From Scatophagus argus (Eukaryota; Chordata; Actinopteri; Scatophagidae): a stretch of 64,000 nt of DNA. Shown in pieces: positions 14,001 to 25,450 of the stretch (position 1 is its first letter; each line of letters starts with the position of its first letter). The stretch spans positions 1,820,001 through 1,884,000 of the forward strand of contig NC_058499.1 in the NCBI RefSeq assembly GCF_020382885.2, written 5' to 3'. The notes below the pieces were generated by a model. The model saw nothing but the letters and a program-made list of their open reading frames with translations. It made no database searches and had not been told where the DNA came from. A program made the position numbers and the translations under genes.

Positions 14001-17000
14001 GCAACAGCCATGGCTAAATAAGGCAAATGATTCAACAACACGAGGGTGCACTGAGGGACGGTTTATTAACACGACTGCTGTCTTGGCAGCAGCCACTGTT
14101 GACAAAAAAAAAAACGGTAGCACAGCGTCGTCCAAAATGCATGCTGATGTATAAATCAGGCCTGGACTGCAGAAAACTCCCACTTCCTTCTTGATTCCGG
14201 TCCCCAGCAGAGAAACAATCAGATTTTTTGAGGTCTTGTGACTAGTTTGGGCCATAAGAAACTCCTTTGTTGCAGTCGTTATGTGTTGGATCACAGTCCT
14301 GTTATGTTGTTGTACTTTTGCGGTATCTGACGTCTCTCCACCGTGTTTAACCTTCATTTGTGTAGGACAGGAAGCCAGCTGCTGTCCTCAGCACTATCCT
14401 GTCCTCACACTGTTCTGGTTTGTGGTTTTGAGGGTTCTACAGAAGTCACACGCTGTTAAATCTTCTGCCAGGATCTCTCCCTCTGTGGCAGAAAGTAACT
14501 CCAGCCGCTGGGGGAGGAAAGAGGAAATGCCACTGGACCAGTTTCCTCCTCTGTGATTTATGTGTGCAGGTCAGAAGAGCAGCAGGAAACACTTTTCACT
14601 ATGAAATCACTGCTCAGCATCACACAGGAAAGGTCAAAGGTTGGCGGTTAAAAGCCTCATTTGGGCTCTGTAAATTCTCACCGAGGGAAAGCATGTGGCA
14701 GTGAACACAGGCAGACTCTCTGCAGGTTACAGCAGCTCGCAACACAAAACTGAAGGACGCGACCAGTTCATCTATTAACCAACCCAAAGAAAATTAATTT
14801 GGTTGAGGTCCATTATCAAACATCTTCGTTCTCTGGTTTGAGAAGATGCTGCTTTTTTCTGTTTCATATCATTACAAACCTGTACGTCTTTGGCTGTTGG
14901 ATTGTTGGTCAGGCTAAACAAGGTGTGAAGACATCACCATGGACTCTAAGAATTTGTTAAAGATTAAACACATGAACTAATGATTACAAATGTTCATGAT
15001 GGCCCTTAACTTGTAGAGACTTGTTTAATGCATCTGAATCCAAACTTCTCTGACTGACATCATCTGAATGGTGCTGCATTCAAGAACACGAACAGCCAGT
15101 CTGAGATCTGACAACCAACATTTTCATGGACAAAACAACCAAATTCCCATCCCGCATCCACTATAAATCTCAGAACAAATTTTGCATGCGAGGCCCTGAA
15201 CAGGTTCAAGCTGTCCTTTAAAATTCGTATGTCAAATCTCACCCGATCATTTTTCTTTTCTTTTAATGACCAAAAAATGTGATGCATTAAACAAACATGC
15301 TCACGTTATTTTTGACTCCAGAGAGGGATGACTAAATGTGAAGACTTTAACATAACTTAAAGAATTAAACAGATTTAAATGAGCGGTGCCTCCTCCCTCA
15401 GACTCAAACTCTGGAGTAAAATAAAATGAAGAACTGCAGTTCGGGAAAATTTCTCAGACCTATAAAAACTGGTCAGAACAGGTTGAAAAATCATGTGTAG
15501 ACGTCCAACAGTCCTAAATCCAAACTACCTAATACTGTGCATCCCCAAACTTGTCACGTAATCGTCCTCTGGATAAACCCACCACGGATCCGTTAGGGGA
15601 GCAGAGGGGCTCTCCACAAAGCCGGATCAGCAAATTAGCCACATACCTTCAGGAAGCTTATCTATTTTTTTTAAAGCTACTACTATACTTTAAAGAATAA
15701 AAATAACATGCATAACCACAAACATAACGCCAAACTTAATATGACAGATCTGTATCACCAGATTCATCTTTACTGCTGCCACACTTCATCTGTGGAACTT
15801 TCTAATCCTGCTTTGTGAAATACCACCGCCGCCGCCCTCGGCCCCCACCCAACAAGCCTCCATCTGCGTGTCTGTGGGGAAAAGAAAACGAGGTCTGATC
15901 ACAAGTCATCTTCTATGATGTTTTTTAACTAAGAGCAAGCGAGGCTCGAGACCAAAGCGGTTAATTACTCCTCGTTTTAATGGTGTCACCTCTCCCCTCT
16001 TTATTCCTGAATGACGCTCGCTTTCATTCATTCATTGGTTTTCTTTTTTGTTGCAGGATTGCTGAAGACTGGATGTGCTAATAAGATAATTGTAGTTGCA
16101 AGGTTTCCCATTCATTCATTTAGCTCATCGTGAGTTTCGCACACATGCACTTACACAGGTACACTGATGCTGACAGTAACTGAAATGGTTTGATTTTAAG
16201 AGATCAAATAAGCTGTCATTTTCGCTGCTTTGCTTATAAAAGTTTTCCATGAAAACTGCAGCACAATTCACTGATTCATCATGCTTAATTAACGTGCCAC
16301 AAAGAGGCTCCTTGCTGTAAGCTTGTACTGGTCACTGCTACTGGAGATATGCTTTTACGCAACTATTGTCAATACAGGAATGTAACTTTTTGATACCTAC
16401 TTTATCTATTTATCTACTAAAAAAACATATTTTTAACATTTGAACAAAAGAACTTTGCTAAATGTCTAACCCCAAGGAGCCATACAAGAATTTTGTATAA
16501 ATAAAATATAGACTAAAACTAGAAACATGAGAGCAAAAAATATATAAACAAGTTTATAAATCCGTCCAGACATTCAGACATTTCAGTTCGACAGGCAGCC
16601 CCGCTGGACCGCGCAAAGCCACCAGTCCAGTGTGAGTTTACCTGGCTGTTCTGAGGTCAGGTGTTTCCCACTGCACGCCCTGCAACCATCACATGACATC
16701 ACCCCCGAAGAAGATCAGATCAAACCGTCAGAACAACATCCGGGTACCGTCGGTTTGCAGCCGAGTGAAGTGACCCTGAAGTGTCCAAGTGGCGCCTAAA
16801 CGGCAGGAATGGAGGCGCACAGCTTCCTGTCCCATCAGCACGTTTTACAGACGACAAAACATTTGGACACCTCAAAGCGGAAACTTAAGGTCAATGAAGA
16901 AGTGGCCTGGACAGGTTTTGGACTAACTGGGTCGGTTTTAGGTCTTGAAAAGACCAAAAGTCCAACAAAGTTTTGCTTTGCTGGTCAGGTTTGAAATTCC

Positions 17001-18016
17001 CTCCATAAAGCTTTGAGCAGCTTCCACAGCTTTCCAAACTGATGGACACCAAGTGGCACAACCCGCTTCTTAAATATCCACCAACATACCAACTTCTACT
17101 CACATAAAAACGTTAAATCAAGTTACGCAGTACCAACAACAGAAATGGGACTTTATCACAATACTGAAGGATCAATTTGTACTTATTTAAGAATGTGAAT
17201 CTGAATATTTTCTCACTCAATCATCTTCTCTATAACGCGTAAACTAAAGAGAGTAAACAAAATGCTTTGCTTTTTCTGACCGCCAGCCCGGAGCCCAAAA
17301 ATACTTCAGTTTATGACAAAACTCAACCAAACCCAGCCAATAAATTTAAATTAAAGCTAACTGAAGCCGGTTCTGTTTCAACAAATTACGTGAGTAATGA
17401 AACAGCTGTCCAAAACGTTGCCTTCTTTGTTCCACACATGTTCAGTTGCGTAATGCTAACACGTACATGCATCAACACTGATCTAAACAAATGGTTTAAC
17501 AAAGTTTGGGTTTGGACTTTACAGTTCTGTTGATTTAAAAACCTTTCAAACAGGTAGCACCTACCAATTGATTTCTTATGGTTAACCACGTATGTCGTTC
17601 ATATCTGGTTCACTGGTTGTGTTTACAAACGAAGATAATACAGCAGAAGCTAATGGACAAAACAAATAAGGACTGTTTTTATATAAACATGTTTGAAGCA
17701 GCGAAAGCTTCAGGGTCACCGACTTCGTTTCAACACCGGGCCGCCGGGTTGAACGCCACAGCGGAGTCCAGGCGGGTTTCTGCTGCTTCGTTTCAACTGA
17801 GAAAGCTAACCTGGCAGGAAAAGCACAGCCTGGCTGTTTCAAACGACGTGTGCCTGTATGTGCCTGCACCTTCTTCGGACCTGCAGGTGGTAAACAAAGT
17901 GGGAAACTTACGGCGCATTTCCTGCCCAGGTAGCCGAACAGGCACTCGTTCTCCTGCGGGGTCAGGAGAATGGAGCCGACGTTAACAGTTCTGCGGGGCG
18001 GCGGGTGGCTGTTCAT
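1870..18016 (-). CDS. wasl: N-WASP (neural Wiskott-Aldrich syndrome protein-like), complete, 10 coding exons
   Basis: This gene encodes an activator of the Arp2/3 complex that couples Cdc42 and PIP2 signals to branched actin assembly in the cytoplasm. Ten exons bounded by GT/AG sites (13446-13580, 12853-12939, 12427-12523, 7567-7768, 7159-7201, 5014-5167, 2981-3612 and 2276-2384 between first exon 17912-18016 and last exon 1870-1931) join to 1626 nt, or 541 residues plus stop, with every phase matching. Domains in order: WH1 about 15-138; basic patch 187-196; CRIB starting [15 protein letters not shown] at 202; the rest of the GTPase-binding domain to about 274; proline-rich region 275-440; WH2 motifs starting at about 442 and 471; C helix; acidic tail 522-541 ending DDDEWED. 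Human N-WASP is 505 residues; the extra length is mainly in the proline-rich part. Teleosts can carry two copies (wasla, waslb), and I cannot tell which this is. Confidence 0.97.
2045..2206 (+). repeat. Old dispersed teleost repeat in wasl intron 9
   Basis: The stretch containing TTTCCAGGCTTTATGCTAAG, then GCCGGCTGCTGGCTAC and finally TCAAACTATTCCTTTAAG matches a short interspersed repeat I know from many teleost introns. Family assignment is from memory of the motif order, so the class (SINE or other) is left open. Confidence 0.6.
2276..2384 (-). CDS. wasl: wasl coding exon 9 (C / connector region)
   Basis: Residues 486-521 run from [14 protein letters not shown] to [19 protein letters not shown]. 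The second half is the amphipathic C helix that contacts Arp2/3 or, when inactive, the GTPase-binding domain. The donor is TCAG/GTAACC. Confidence 0.95.
2981..3612 (-). CDS. wasl: wasl coding exon 8 (proline-rich region and WH2 motifs)
   Basis: Residues 275-485 comprise repeated poly-proline runs separated by SR/RGG and a five-histidine stretch. These bind SH3 proteins and profilin in the family. WH2 motif 1 ([16 protein letters not shown]) and WH2 motif 2 ([15 protein letters not shown]) then bind G-actin. It is 632 nt between a CTGCAG acceptor and a GTAAGG donor. Confidence 0.95.
4563..4591. repeat. 12-bp inverted repeat (hairpin) in wasl intron 7
   Basis: ACAGTCCAACAG at 4563-4574 is followed by a 5-nt spacer and its exact reverse complement at 4580-4591. 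Confidence 0.9.
4941..5009. repeat. GT/CA microsatellite abutting a wasl splice donor
   Basis: This is an interrupted (GT)n tract with CG steps near 5002-5009. On the wasl sense strand it reads as CA repeats starting about five bases after the exon 7 donor GT. Confidence 0.95.
5014..5167 (-). CDS. wasl: wasl coding exon 7 (GTPase-binding / autoinhibitory region)
   Basis: This exon encodes [12 protein letters not shown] to VKNELRRQ plus one base (residues 224-274). That is the helical part of the GTPase-binding domain that packs on the C helix in the autoinhibited state. Its donor GTGAGC runs at once into CG and CA dinucleotide repeats. Confidence 0.95.
5168..7158 (-). other. wasl intron 6
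   Basis: The intron is about 2.0 kb, with no exon-like or repeat structure that I can support. Confidence 0.8.
7159..7201 (-). CDS. wasl: wasl coding exon 6, 43-nt exon within CRIB
   Basis: This very short exon encodes [14 protein letters not shown], the conserved CRIB core that contacts Cdc42. The acceptor is CTTCTTCAG and the donor GAT/GTGAGT. On the transcribed strand a TG microsatellite lies 46-63 nt upstream of it. Confidence 0.95.
7247..7264. repeat. (CA)9 microsatellite upstream of wasl exon 6
   Basis: Nine CA units; on the wasl sense strand they are TG repeats 46-63 nt before the 43-nt exon 6. Confidence 0.9.
7318..7359. repeat. Poly-C tract
   Basis: About 40 bases are nearly all C with two or three A interruptions. 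The wasl transcript would carry it as a G run. Exact length is unreliable in such a homopolymer. Confidence 0.9.
7567..7768 (-). CDS. wasl: wasl coding exon 5 (linker, basic patch, CRIB start)
   Basis: Residues 142-209 run from [16 protein letters not shown] to IGTPSNFQ. A His/Ser/Gln-rich linker precedes a lysine cluster (187-196) that is the PIP2-binding basic patch in this family. The exon is 202 nt and its end splits the Gln codon. Confidence 0.95.
7769..12426 (-). other. wasl intron 4
   Basis: At 4.7 kb this is the largest intron. I checked the open frames here (for example 9389-9646 and 10233-10583) and found no conserved-looking protein or paired splice sites. No intact mobile element was recognised. 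Confidence 0.75.
12427..12523 (-). CDS. wasl: wasl coding exon 4 (residues 110-142)
   Basis: This exon encodes [17 protein letters not shown] to RRQRKT plus one base, completing the WH1 domain. The acceptor is CTTCAG and the donor GTAAGT. Its 97 nt shift the phase to 1. Confidence 0.95.
12853..12939 (-). CDS. wasl: wasl coding exon 3 (residues 81-109)
   Basis: This exon encodes [14 protein letters not shown] to SFAGD, the middle of WH1. It lies between a TTTTTGCAG acceptor and a GTAAGT donor and is 87 nt long, phase 0. Confidence 0.95.
13109..13150. repeat. 15-bp perfect inverted repeat in wasl intron 2
   Basis: GTTCTGGTGTCTCGC at 13109-13123 is repeated as its exact reverse complement at 13136-13150. 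The 12-base GC-rich loop contains CACGTG. Confidence 0.9.
13446..13580 (-). CDS. wasl: wasl coding exon 2 (residues 36-80)
   Basis: This exon encodes the WH1 core from [15 protein letters not shown] to YFIRVFDIK. The acceptor is GTGTGTGCAG and the donor AAG/GTGAG. It is 135 nt long and in phase 0 on both sides. Confidence 0.95.
13581..17911 (-). other. wasl intron 1
   Basis: At 4.3 kb, it has no recognisable exon. Scattered CATT-type short repeats occur near 16024 and 16110. Nothing else is supported. Confidence 0.75.
17912..18016 (-). CDS. wasl: wasl coding exon 1 (residues 1-35)
   Basis: The exon starts at the ATG of [15 protein letters not shown] and ends GRKCA before a GTAAGT donor, in phase 0. 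It carries the start of the WH1 domain. Human N-WASP has the same intron position within this motif (LGKKC). Confidence 0.95.
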
Positions 18017-18400
18017 GGCTCCCGATTCTTCGAGTTAACACCGAAACGATGCAGCTATCCCCGGACGGACTAAGCAAACACTACTGATTACAAAAAATCC
18101 ATGCGGGCTCCGGTTGCAGGCCACAGCAACCGGATCATCTCCACTGAGTCCGACTCCCGGCTGGAGGGCGGAGGAGGACGGGGGTATTTCCAGGCTTGCT
18201 CCTGCTGAAAACAGAACTTCAGCTTCTCCGTGTGGCGTTAAATAACAATAATACGGGCTCGCTGTGTAGCTATACGCGGATAAACGGTTAACTTTCAATC
18301 GGAAACTCAGAAGCTGCAGCAGCGTTGCGTACATCCAACATGGCAGCAAGACGGAGCAGACCACTTTAAAGCGAGATGAGAGGGGTTACTGGTTTCGGCA
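18017..18400 (-). promoter_or_regulatory. wasl: wasl 5' UTR and TATA-less, CpG-containing promoter region
   Basis: This segment precedes the wasl ATG, is richer in GC and CpG than the flanking DNA, and shows no TATA box on the minus strand. GCCATGTTGG, a YY1-type motif, lies at 18335-18344 on the minus strand, about 320 bp before the ATG, where the transcription start of a housekeeping-type promoter would fit. The exact start is not visible. Confidence 0.5.
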
Positions 18401-21400
18401 AACTTCAGAACCATCCACTGTAATATGGATAACATGGTGAAGCAAGTGAACACACACACAGAGAAGGACAAGATTTAATAGTAATATCAAGTCAAAAGAG
18501 TGTGGCTTGTGTGTCTTTGGTCCATTGTGGAGCAAAAATGGCTCAGCTAACACGTAATGGTTCGGTCCGATGTAGGAATGCAGTTCTGCGGAGGGAGAGG
18601 GAGGGGCGGGAAGAGCGTGGAAAGGAATGGAGAATGACGTAGCTCGGGGGAGGAGCCAGAAGGAGCACGTACAATGTAAATAAGATGAGCAATTTATGAA
18701 AATTGAAAATATTATTTCTGTGAGGGGAAATAATAAAATACTTTAACTTTGCAACATACACATAACAACAATAATGCTACATTTATTCAGAAAATTGTAG
18801 GCCTGTTGCAACATAAAATTTTATAGAGTTACATCGCATTAAGCATTTGAAAAAATAAAGTAATATAAATTACTTTTGACTTAATAAAATATAAATCATA
18901 ACCACATTCATTATCCTTATCTGCTTAAGTGACAGCGTGGATTCAGTTATGGAATAAAAATCCTATTTAATTGAAACTCATATCACATCTTTGTGTTTGC
19001 TAGCACTGTGACTTGTACAGGAGTATCGGCTGACCCACTGCCACAGAGAAAACATCCCACATGTCCTGCCCCTCTGCCATTTACAGGAACACTCAGTCTT
19101 TAAAACTAACTTACTTTTGGCCACTTGGGCCCATGTGAAACAAGCTCCTCATGATATGTCAAACCCCAAATTGGGATTTACAACACATGTAGTATCAGCT
19201 CCTTTCTCAAAACAAATGGAATCAGGAGCTGATGGATGAGAAGGTGGTGGTGGCAGATGGATAAATGGCGGCAGAGGTCAGTGTCCCGCAGGTCCCGCCT
19301 GCCTAGTGCAGGTTTAAAGTCCATCAGCAGCATTAACACCGGGACTAATCTGTAGACCAGCTGCTTCTACACGCTGCTGTATACAGGGACCATTCCCCAC
19401 TATCACAGAACCCTCACTAACAACAGTGCCAGTGTCCTCCTACAGAGACAACCTGAAAGTGTTGGACAGCAACAGCATCCCAGTGATTCATCTATTCTTA
19501 AGCCCTGCCAGACAAGAAGATAAGAAAGAAAAGGTTATTATTATTATTATTAACTGTGGGACATACATTCATGTTCCCCTCAAGATGAGTTGCAATTGTT
19601 GTTGTGATCCACAGACTTTTCCACCATAACAAATCAAATTATTTTTTTTTCCTCTGAGTTCTGTTGTTTATAACCAAACACTATAAAATGGGTTGATCAC
19701 ATCAGCATTTAAAATGGTGAAATTTCTTGGGGGAAAAACATCCAAAGCAAATCAGCAGTTTCCTGGTCTTCTTCTCGTTTTGACCAAAAGTGTTGGATTC
19801 ACAAACCAACAAAATGTCCTCACACTGCAGGTGAAAACAGACCACCAGAGCTCCAAGTTCCAACTTTTTCATCGTGTTTCATCCACACCTGTGCGTCAGA
19901 CACAACAGGGATGAGCGTAATTTTAACAGATGGTGAGGGGCAGTGGGGGAGGGAGCTGTTTACTGAGGCAGACCAGTCGCTGCAGGACTGAGGTGGATTT
20001 AATGCAGATCATCTGCTCTCTTTTGTCCTGTTCAGGTGATCATTTAGGTTTAAAAACTTGCTGTGAAACTTTTGATCACGACTGAAACCTGTTCTGTGAG
20101 TCTTCATGCACGTATTCTGTCAGATGTGGCCATTTCTCCCTGTACTTTCCTTCAGCCTGAAGTCTGTGAGGCTCAGATCAGCCTCCTCCACTTAAAGTTG
20201 CAGTTCTGTGAGAGGGGAGCATTGGCTGTTTCATGTCTCTGTGTTTTAATGTATTTGACTGATGGCACCACTAGATGGCGGTAGACGCCGGGCTGTCCAA
20301 CCTCACGTCTCCACTGATTTCACCCACAGGGAAGGAACTCGACTGAATCCCAGCTGAGGCAAAAGATTTAGAAGACAGCTAACGTCAGGTAAACCCAGTT
20401 CGGCTGCCGATGACATCCTGTTTCTTTCTGCGTTAGCTGCATATCAGCAGCGTCATCTGACGAACAATATGGGCTGCACACCTGATATGTCGCCCACATC
20501 TCAGGCAAGGACAAATACAATATTTTAATTTTAAATCTGAGAAGCAGTTGCATATCTTGATGCAAATCAAATCGTTATGATGCAGTACTTTTCTGTCATG
20601 TTGACATTGTTAGTTTAACAAAGGACTCGTTGACTTCTTCTGCATCTCCGAAATGGACTGACGTTTCAGACAAATGAAGAGAGTCTGTAATGACTTCCTC
20701 TTCCCAGAATTCTCCTCTGTGGCCCAGACGTAACCTGGGCTCTTTACTCTGTCTGCCAGTGTAATCTAATCAGAGCTCCTGCAGAACAGCATGATGGGAG
20801 TCATCGTGTCTGTCTGTGTTGTTTCCTGTCCACGAGTTCGTTCATTCATTCAGTAGATCAGACAATCGTGGCCATTTTACACAGTGACTGGCCAGGAGGT
20901 GGGAAAGCAAGCAGGGTTTGAGCTATTTCTGTATCATCTGGGTGAGTACAAAGGAGTGCAGCACTGAAAATGTGCTGTTAGCCTCCCTCTCTGTGAAGGG
21001 CCAGCTTTTCACCCTGCCTTTTCAAGTGTGGCTGTTCAGAAAAGCCATCAGCAGTTTCCAGCATAATCCAGCAACGGAAGTCCGCAGCGGATTCTTCCTC
21101 CAGCCGCTGTGGACGCAGGAAACAAACTTGATAATCATCCATCCATAGTCATTCAGATATTTCAGTCTTCAGCCAAAAACACCGAACACACACACAGACA
21201 TTGCAGGCAATGCAAGTGCAGTTCAGTAAAGCAGTCACAGACAGGAGAAGATCAATACATTTAAAATGTTCCATCCTGTGTATTTCAGACACATGATCGG
21301 ATGTGACGGATCGGATCGGTCAGATCAGTCAGACTGCAGCCATTTTCTTTAACTTGAATGTAAACACTCTGCACTGACGTCAAGGCCTCATGGAGACCGC

Positions 21401-22921
21401 CCTTCCTCTTTTCCACGTTTATCGGCTCTGCTCAGCACTGCAGCACTTGTCAGGAGCTGCCTCACCTCCACAGCATCGTCTGCTGTATGACCTGTAAAGC
21501 AGCATCACTCAAGAGGTCCAGTCCAACCTTTTAATGCATTAAAACAAACCAGAAAAAGTTAGAAAATCAGACACACACACACATATATATATATAGACAC
21601 ATTCACTCTCAAATGGCATGCACAAGTCATCTAAGAGAACCTGTGGTGTAGATCAGTTTTCTTGAGCTTAAAGTTTCTCTAAGCTAAGCTGAAACAAGCA
21701 TATGAGCAAACTCGGAGCCTTTCTATCGTACCCACTGAGGACAAACGGACAGGCTGAACTTTTCAGCATGTTGCACTGGGTTCACTCAAAAAGTGAGTGG
21801 AAAAGTCTGAAGGGATTTCTTTACCATCTGACCTGTTTTTGTTCCTCCTGACACACCTTGAAATGAGTGACTGTACTTGCAGCTTAAGTGAGATACTCCA
21901 CAGTTAGTTCCAGCTGATTCTGCATGGCGGCTGCAGGAAGTGTGATACCAAGTCTGCTTTGGTGTTGAGTCTATCCATTTGTGCAGCTGCAGACTGATGG
22001 TTCTGGACATTAATGCAGCGCTGACGCAGAGGTGAGGCTGTGCTGTATGGAGTCCAGATAATAATAAAGTTTTCTCATCTGGAAATACAGATGGGTGAGG
22101 AAGAACCTGACTGGACTTCTTTCCCAGGGTCACCATGTGTGGGGAATCAGGGCCATATGGTTAACACTGAAGACACCAACATCATGTAACCTACATGATG
22201 TTGGTGTCTTCTTCAAACATTTAAAAGTAAGACTTGTTTAGTTTGATTGCACTGTTGCTAACAATTAATATAAACAGATAATTTACTTTTATACTGTTCT
22301 TAGCAGAATTTTTTCAATGTGATGAAGATTTTGAGTTCTTACTATTTAGAAATCAAACAATCATTAACTGTTAAACACATGGTATGCAATTTCTGCCACT
22401 AGGGGTCTCTCAACCAAAACAATAACAAAAGACGGAGTTTGATGACGTCGTGTTGTAGTGTAGGATTATGGGAGCTGTTCTTGTCATTGTTAAACAGCTA
22501 CCATCGTCAATGACAATGAATAATCATGTTTTCCATCACGAGCGCATAACACAAGCAATGATGAACAACGGTGGCCAGTTGGCTAGCTAGTTTGCCGACT
22601 TCCTTCCTGACTCTCTGATATGGTCATCTGGGTTTTCACAGGGTAAAGGCAGGCGATTGAATGAAATGGGTCATTACCTTGAAAGAAAGACCTGTTTGGT
22701 GTCTGGTGGAGAGTTCAGACTCTTTGTCTTATTTATTTGTTCCTAACATATGACTTGGACTAGTGCACAGTGTCAGCTAGTGACTAGTGACAGTCTGTGG
22801 TGGATGCAGACCCTGAAGGTCCACCAGAGAAAGTGTGTTTAGTGGTTTATTTTAGATTTCATTTTTAGTTTCAGATTGATAGATTACTTATATTTGTAAT
22901 TTATTTAATGTTTTCCACAGT
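18401..22921. other. Intergenic region between wasl and the hyaluronidase cluster (left part)
   Basis: No exons are recognised. The stretch 18660-18960 is AT-rich. A CA/TA dinucleotide tract lies at 21570-21595 and a perfect hairpin at 22169-22211. The remaining open frames are short and unstructured. Confidence 0.7.
22169..22211. repeat. Perfect 20-bp inverted repeat with 3-nt loop
   Basis: GAAGACACCAACATCATGTA at 22169-22188 is followed by ACC and then its exact reverse complement at 22192-22211. There is no mismatch over 20 pairs. The flanks do not extend the pairing. Confidence 0.97.
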
Positions 22922-23311
22922 TGGTCTTTAGAGCGCGGCACGGTGGTGCAGTGGTTAGCACTGTCGCCTCATAGCAAGAGGGTTCCAGGTTCGAATCCCG
23001 GTCTGGGCCCTTCTATGTGGAGTTTGCATGTTCTCCCTGTGCCTGCGTGGGTTTTCTCCGGGTTCTCCGGCTTCCTCCCACAATACCAAAAACATGCACA
23101 TTAGGTTAATTGGCTACTCTACATTGCCCCTAGGTGTGAGTGTGAGGGTGTATGGTTGTCTGTCTTTGTGTGTTGGCCCTGCGATTGACTGGCGACCAGT
23201 CCAGGGTGAACCCCGCCTCTCGCCCGTAGTCAGCTGGGATAGGCTCCAGCTCCCCCGCGACCCTGACGGATAAGCGGTATAGAAAATGGATGGATGGATG
23301 GTCTTTAGAGC
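22922..23311 (+). mobile_element. tRNA-derived SINE, near full length, with target-site duplication
   Basis: The element (22935-23298) begins with a tRNA-like head: A-box-like GTGGTGCAGTGG and a textbook B box GGTTCGAATCC in the right order for an internal RNA polymerase III promoter. Its body reads CGTGGGTTTTCTCCGGGTTC, with GGATAAGCGGTATAGAAAAT near the 3' end, and it ends in TGGA repeats, as in LINE-like tails of fish SINEs. It is flanked by a 13-bp direct repeat TGGTCTTTAGAGC at 22922-22934 and 23299-23311. The intact duplication suggests a fairly recent insertion. Confidence 0.93.
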
Positions 23312-23989
23312 CTAGAATGTGCTCCAGGCTGTTAACTGTCCAGGACTTCATCTGCTGTTTGGGCCAGTAAATGAGAGGCCTGTTGGGCGCAAATGAGGAG
23401 GGGCCAAACCAACAATAGTGGGGGCATCACTGCCCCAAGAGCCGCCAGGGACCTGACAGAACGGGGACAGAGACGGAGAGACAATTCAGCAGCTTATCAG
23501 ATGGGCAGCTTCTGTATCTGGGGTTTAAAACAGGAGATGAGAACATCAAGGAGGCCTTGATCTTCAGCACAGTCAGCAGGGACGGGAGGGTAGGTTTCCT
23601 TTGTCATGAAACTGTTTTTATGTCCTCTTATTCATTTTTTTTGTCATGTCAGATTTGGTCACAATTAATATCACAGACTCTGAAGGTCTTTAAATATCAA
23701 ATTTAATTCCATTTGAAAAATATTACATATATCTGTACTTCTGTAGTGTTGTCCCTGCCACTTTTTGGTTATGTAATCTTTCTGATGTTTAAGTGAAATT
23801 TACTGGAAGATATAAAGATTTTAACTCTGCTTCTGAGCCAGGCTGGTGAAGGAAGTGTAGGACATCCCCAAAGCTGAGCCAGAAGCAGACACAGCAGGAT
23901 GAGTGAAAACATGTTTGTTAAAGATAAATCAGGTAAAACATTAATAAAAAATTAATCAAGTTAACAAAAGGCATACTTTAACTTTTGAT

Positions 23990-24100
23990 ATTTTGATACT
24001 AATGCTTTTGTACTTTTACTTAACTTTTAAATTCAGGATGTTCACTTGGTATTGATATTTTTAGTTAAGTAAAACTGTGTGCTTCTTCCAATCCTGGATT
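23990..24100. repeat. Fragment of a dispersed teleost repeat (TTTTACTTAA type)
   Basis: The text TACTAATGCTTTTGTACTTT and the following TTTAGTTAAGTAAAACTG and CTTCTTCCAATCCTGG resemble a common non-autonomous fish repeat. A fragment in the opposite sense lies at 41020-41185. Confidence 0.5.
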
Positions 24101-24678
24101 AATTACTGACAAAAGGACAGATGGGTGGACAAACAGGATTAAACTGTGAAAGTAAAATGTAAAACGCAGCTTGTCGTTGTTGCAGCAGTGAAATGTCTGA
24201 GCGCTGGTGTTAATAAAACCTTAAAATCACATCTGGAAACTGCAGCAGAGAGACCGCAGCCTGAAAACCACACATGAACATAATCAAGGCTCCACTGAAA
24301 CCTGGAAATGAACCAGATATAATCAGTGTGTGAGCGAGTGATGGAGCGTAAGGCTTCATTAGGCCTCAAATGAACTACTTCAACAAACTTTGCTTTGTTT
24401 TAAGCAGAACGAAGCCTAACAGTTTACCTCTGTCTTTGCAGACACTTATTAGTGACACACACTCTCACTTTTAACACTTTAACAGCACCACAGGTAAGAG
24501 GAAAACTATGCAGTTTTTATTTTGGTGTGAACTGTCCCTTTAATGCACAGACTCACACACATCCTTGTCTTGTTGACACATTTGTAACTTCACAGAAACA
24601 TAATCGATGTACATGTTGGCAGTCAAATCAGCAGTCTGACTCAGACTTTCTGCTTTTCGTGGTTTTAAAGCCCCACAA

Positions 24679-24682
<4 letters not shown>

Positions 24683-24709
<27 letters not shown>
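24683..24709. repeat. (CA)n microsatellite
   Basis: About 13 uninterrupted CA units. Confidence 0.95.
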
Positions 24710-25327
24710 TCCGTGATGTGTGGTATTGCTGAACGACGACAGTCACTCTGTCTCTGGTTGTTGGATGTTAACTGTGGATCATTAACTTCTAATTCAAGGC
24801 TGGCTTCATATTTTCCAGATTACAATGTACGAGCTGGTCATGAACCAAACACAGTCACTCAGGCCCATCCAGACCAGCCTTAGACTCACAAACACACCAA
24901 CACCACATCTCATCTGCACACACTGCTGCAGATAAAAATCCAGCTAAGTTCCTCTACAGTAAGTCCACTGACTGAATAAAATGCAGAGAGGGTGCAAACA
25001 GTCCAGTAAAGACAAAACAAAAAGGCCAGAAAGATAAAGTGACTGACCCAGTGAGCTCGCTCAGTGTGAGCAACCTCAGCATCCCCTTTAGCTCAGTTTG
25101 CACCACTGACTTATATGAAGATAAACAAAGTGTTTCAGTACAGCTAAAAGCCTAGAGAGCTTCATCCAGTTTGGACACACTGGATCTCTTTCAGCAATGC
25201 TGGCCCTGTCAAGGCGGCTGGCTACCGGTGAACAGAGTGAGTTCACGTCACACTTGGCCACGGTGGAGCAGATTTGCCCCCGAGAGCGAATGCACTGACC
25301 ACGGCCATTCCCTTTAATGACCCGATA

Positions 25328-25450
25328 ACCAAAGTTACTACAATTCATACTCTAAGGACCATAAATATCTGAGCTAAATTTCATGGCAGTCCACCCAATA
25401 GTTAGAGTTGTTGAGATATTTGACCCTGAACCAAAGCGATGCACCAACGT
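25328..25450 (+). repeat. Fragment of an old dispersed repeat
   Basis: AAATTTCATGGCAGTCCACC followed by CAATAGTTAGAGTTGTTGAG and ACCAAAGCGATG matches the 3' part of a widespread teleost repeat. A longer copy with the same motif lies at 52175-52545. Confidence 0.6.

Noticed and set aside
22945..23010. tRNA gene
   Set aside because: A and B boxes are present, but the segment does not fold as a full tRNA and continues into a SINE body.
23028..23351. Open frames on both strands at 23028-23351
   Set aside because: They lie inside the SINE body and its flank and have no protein features.
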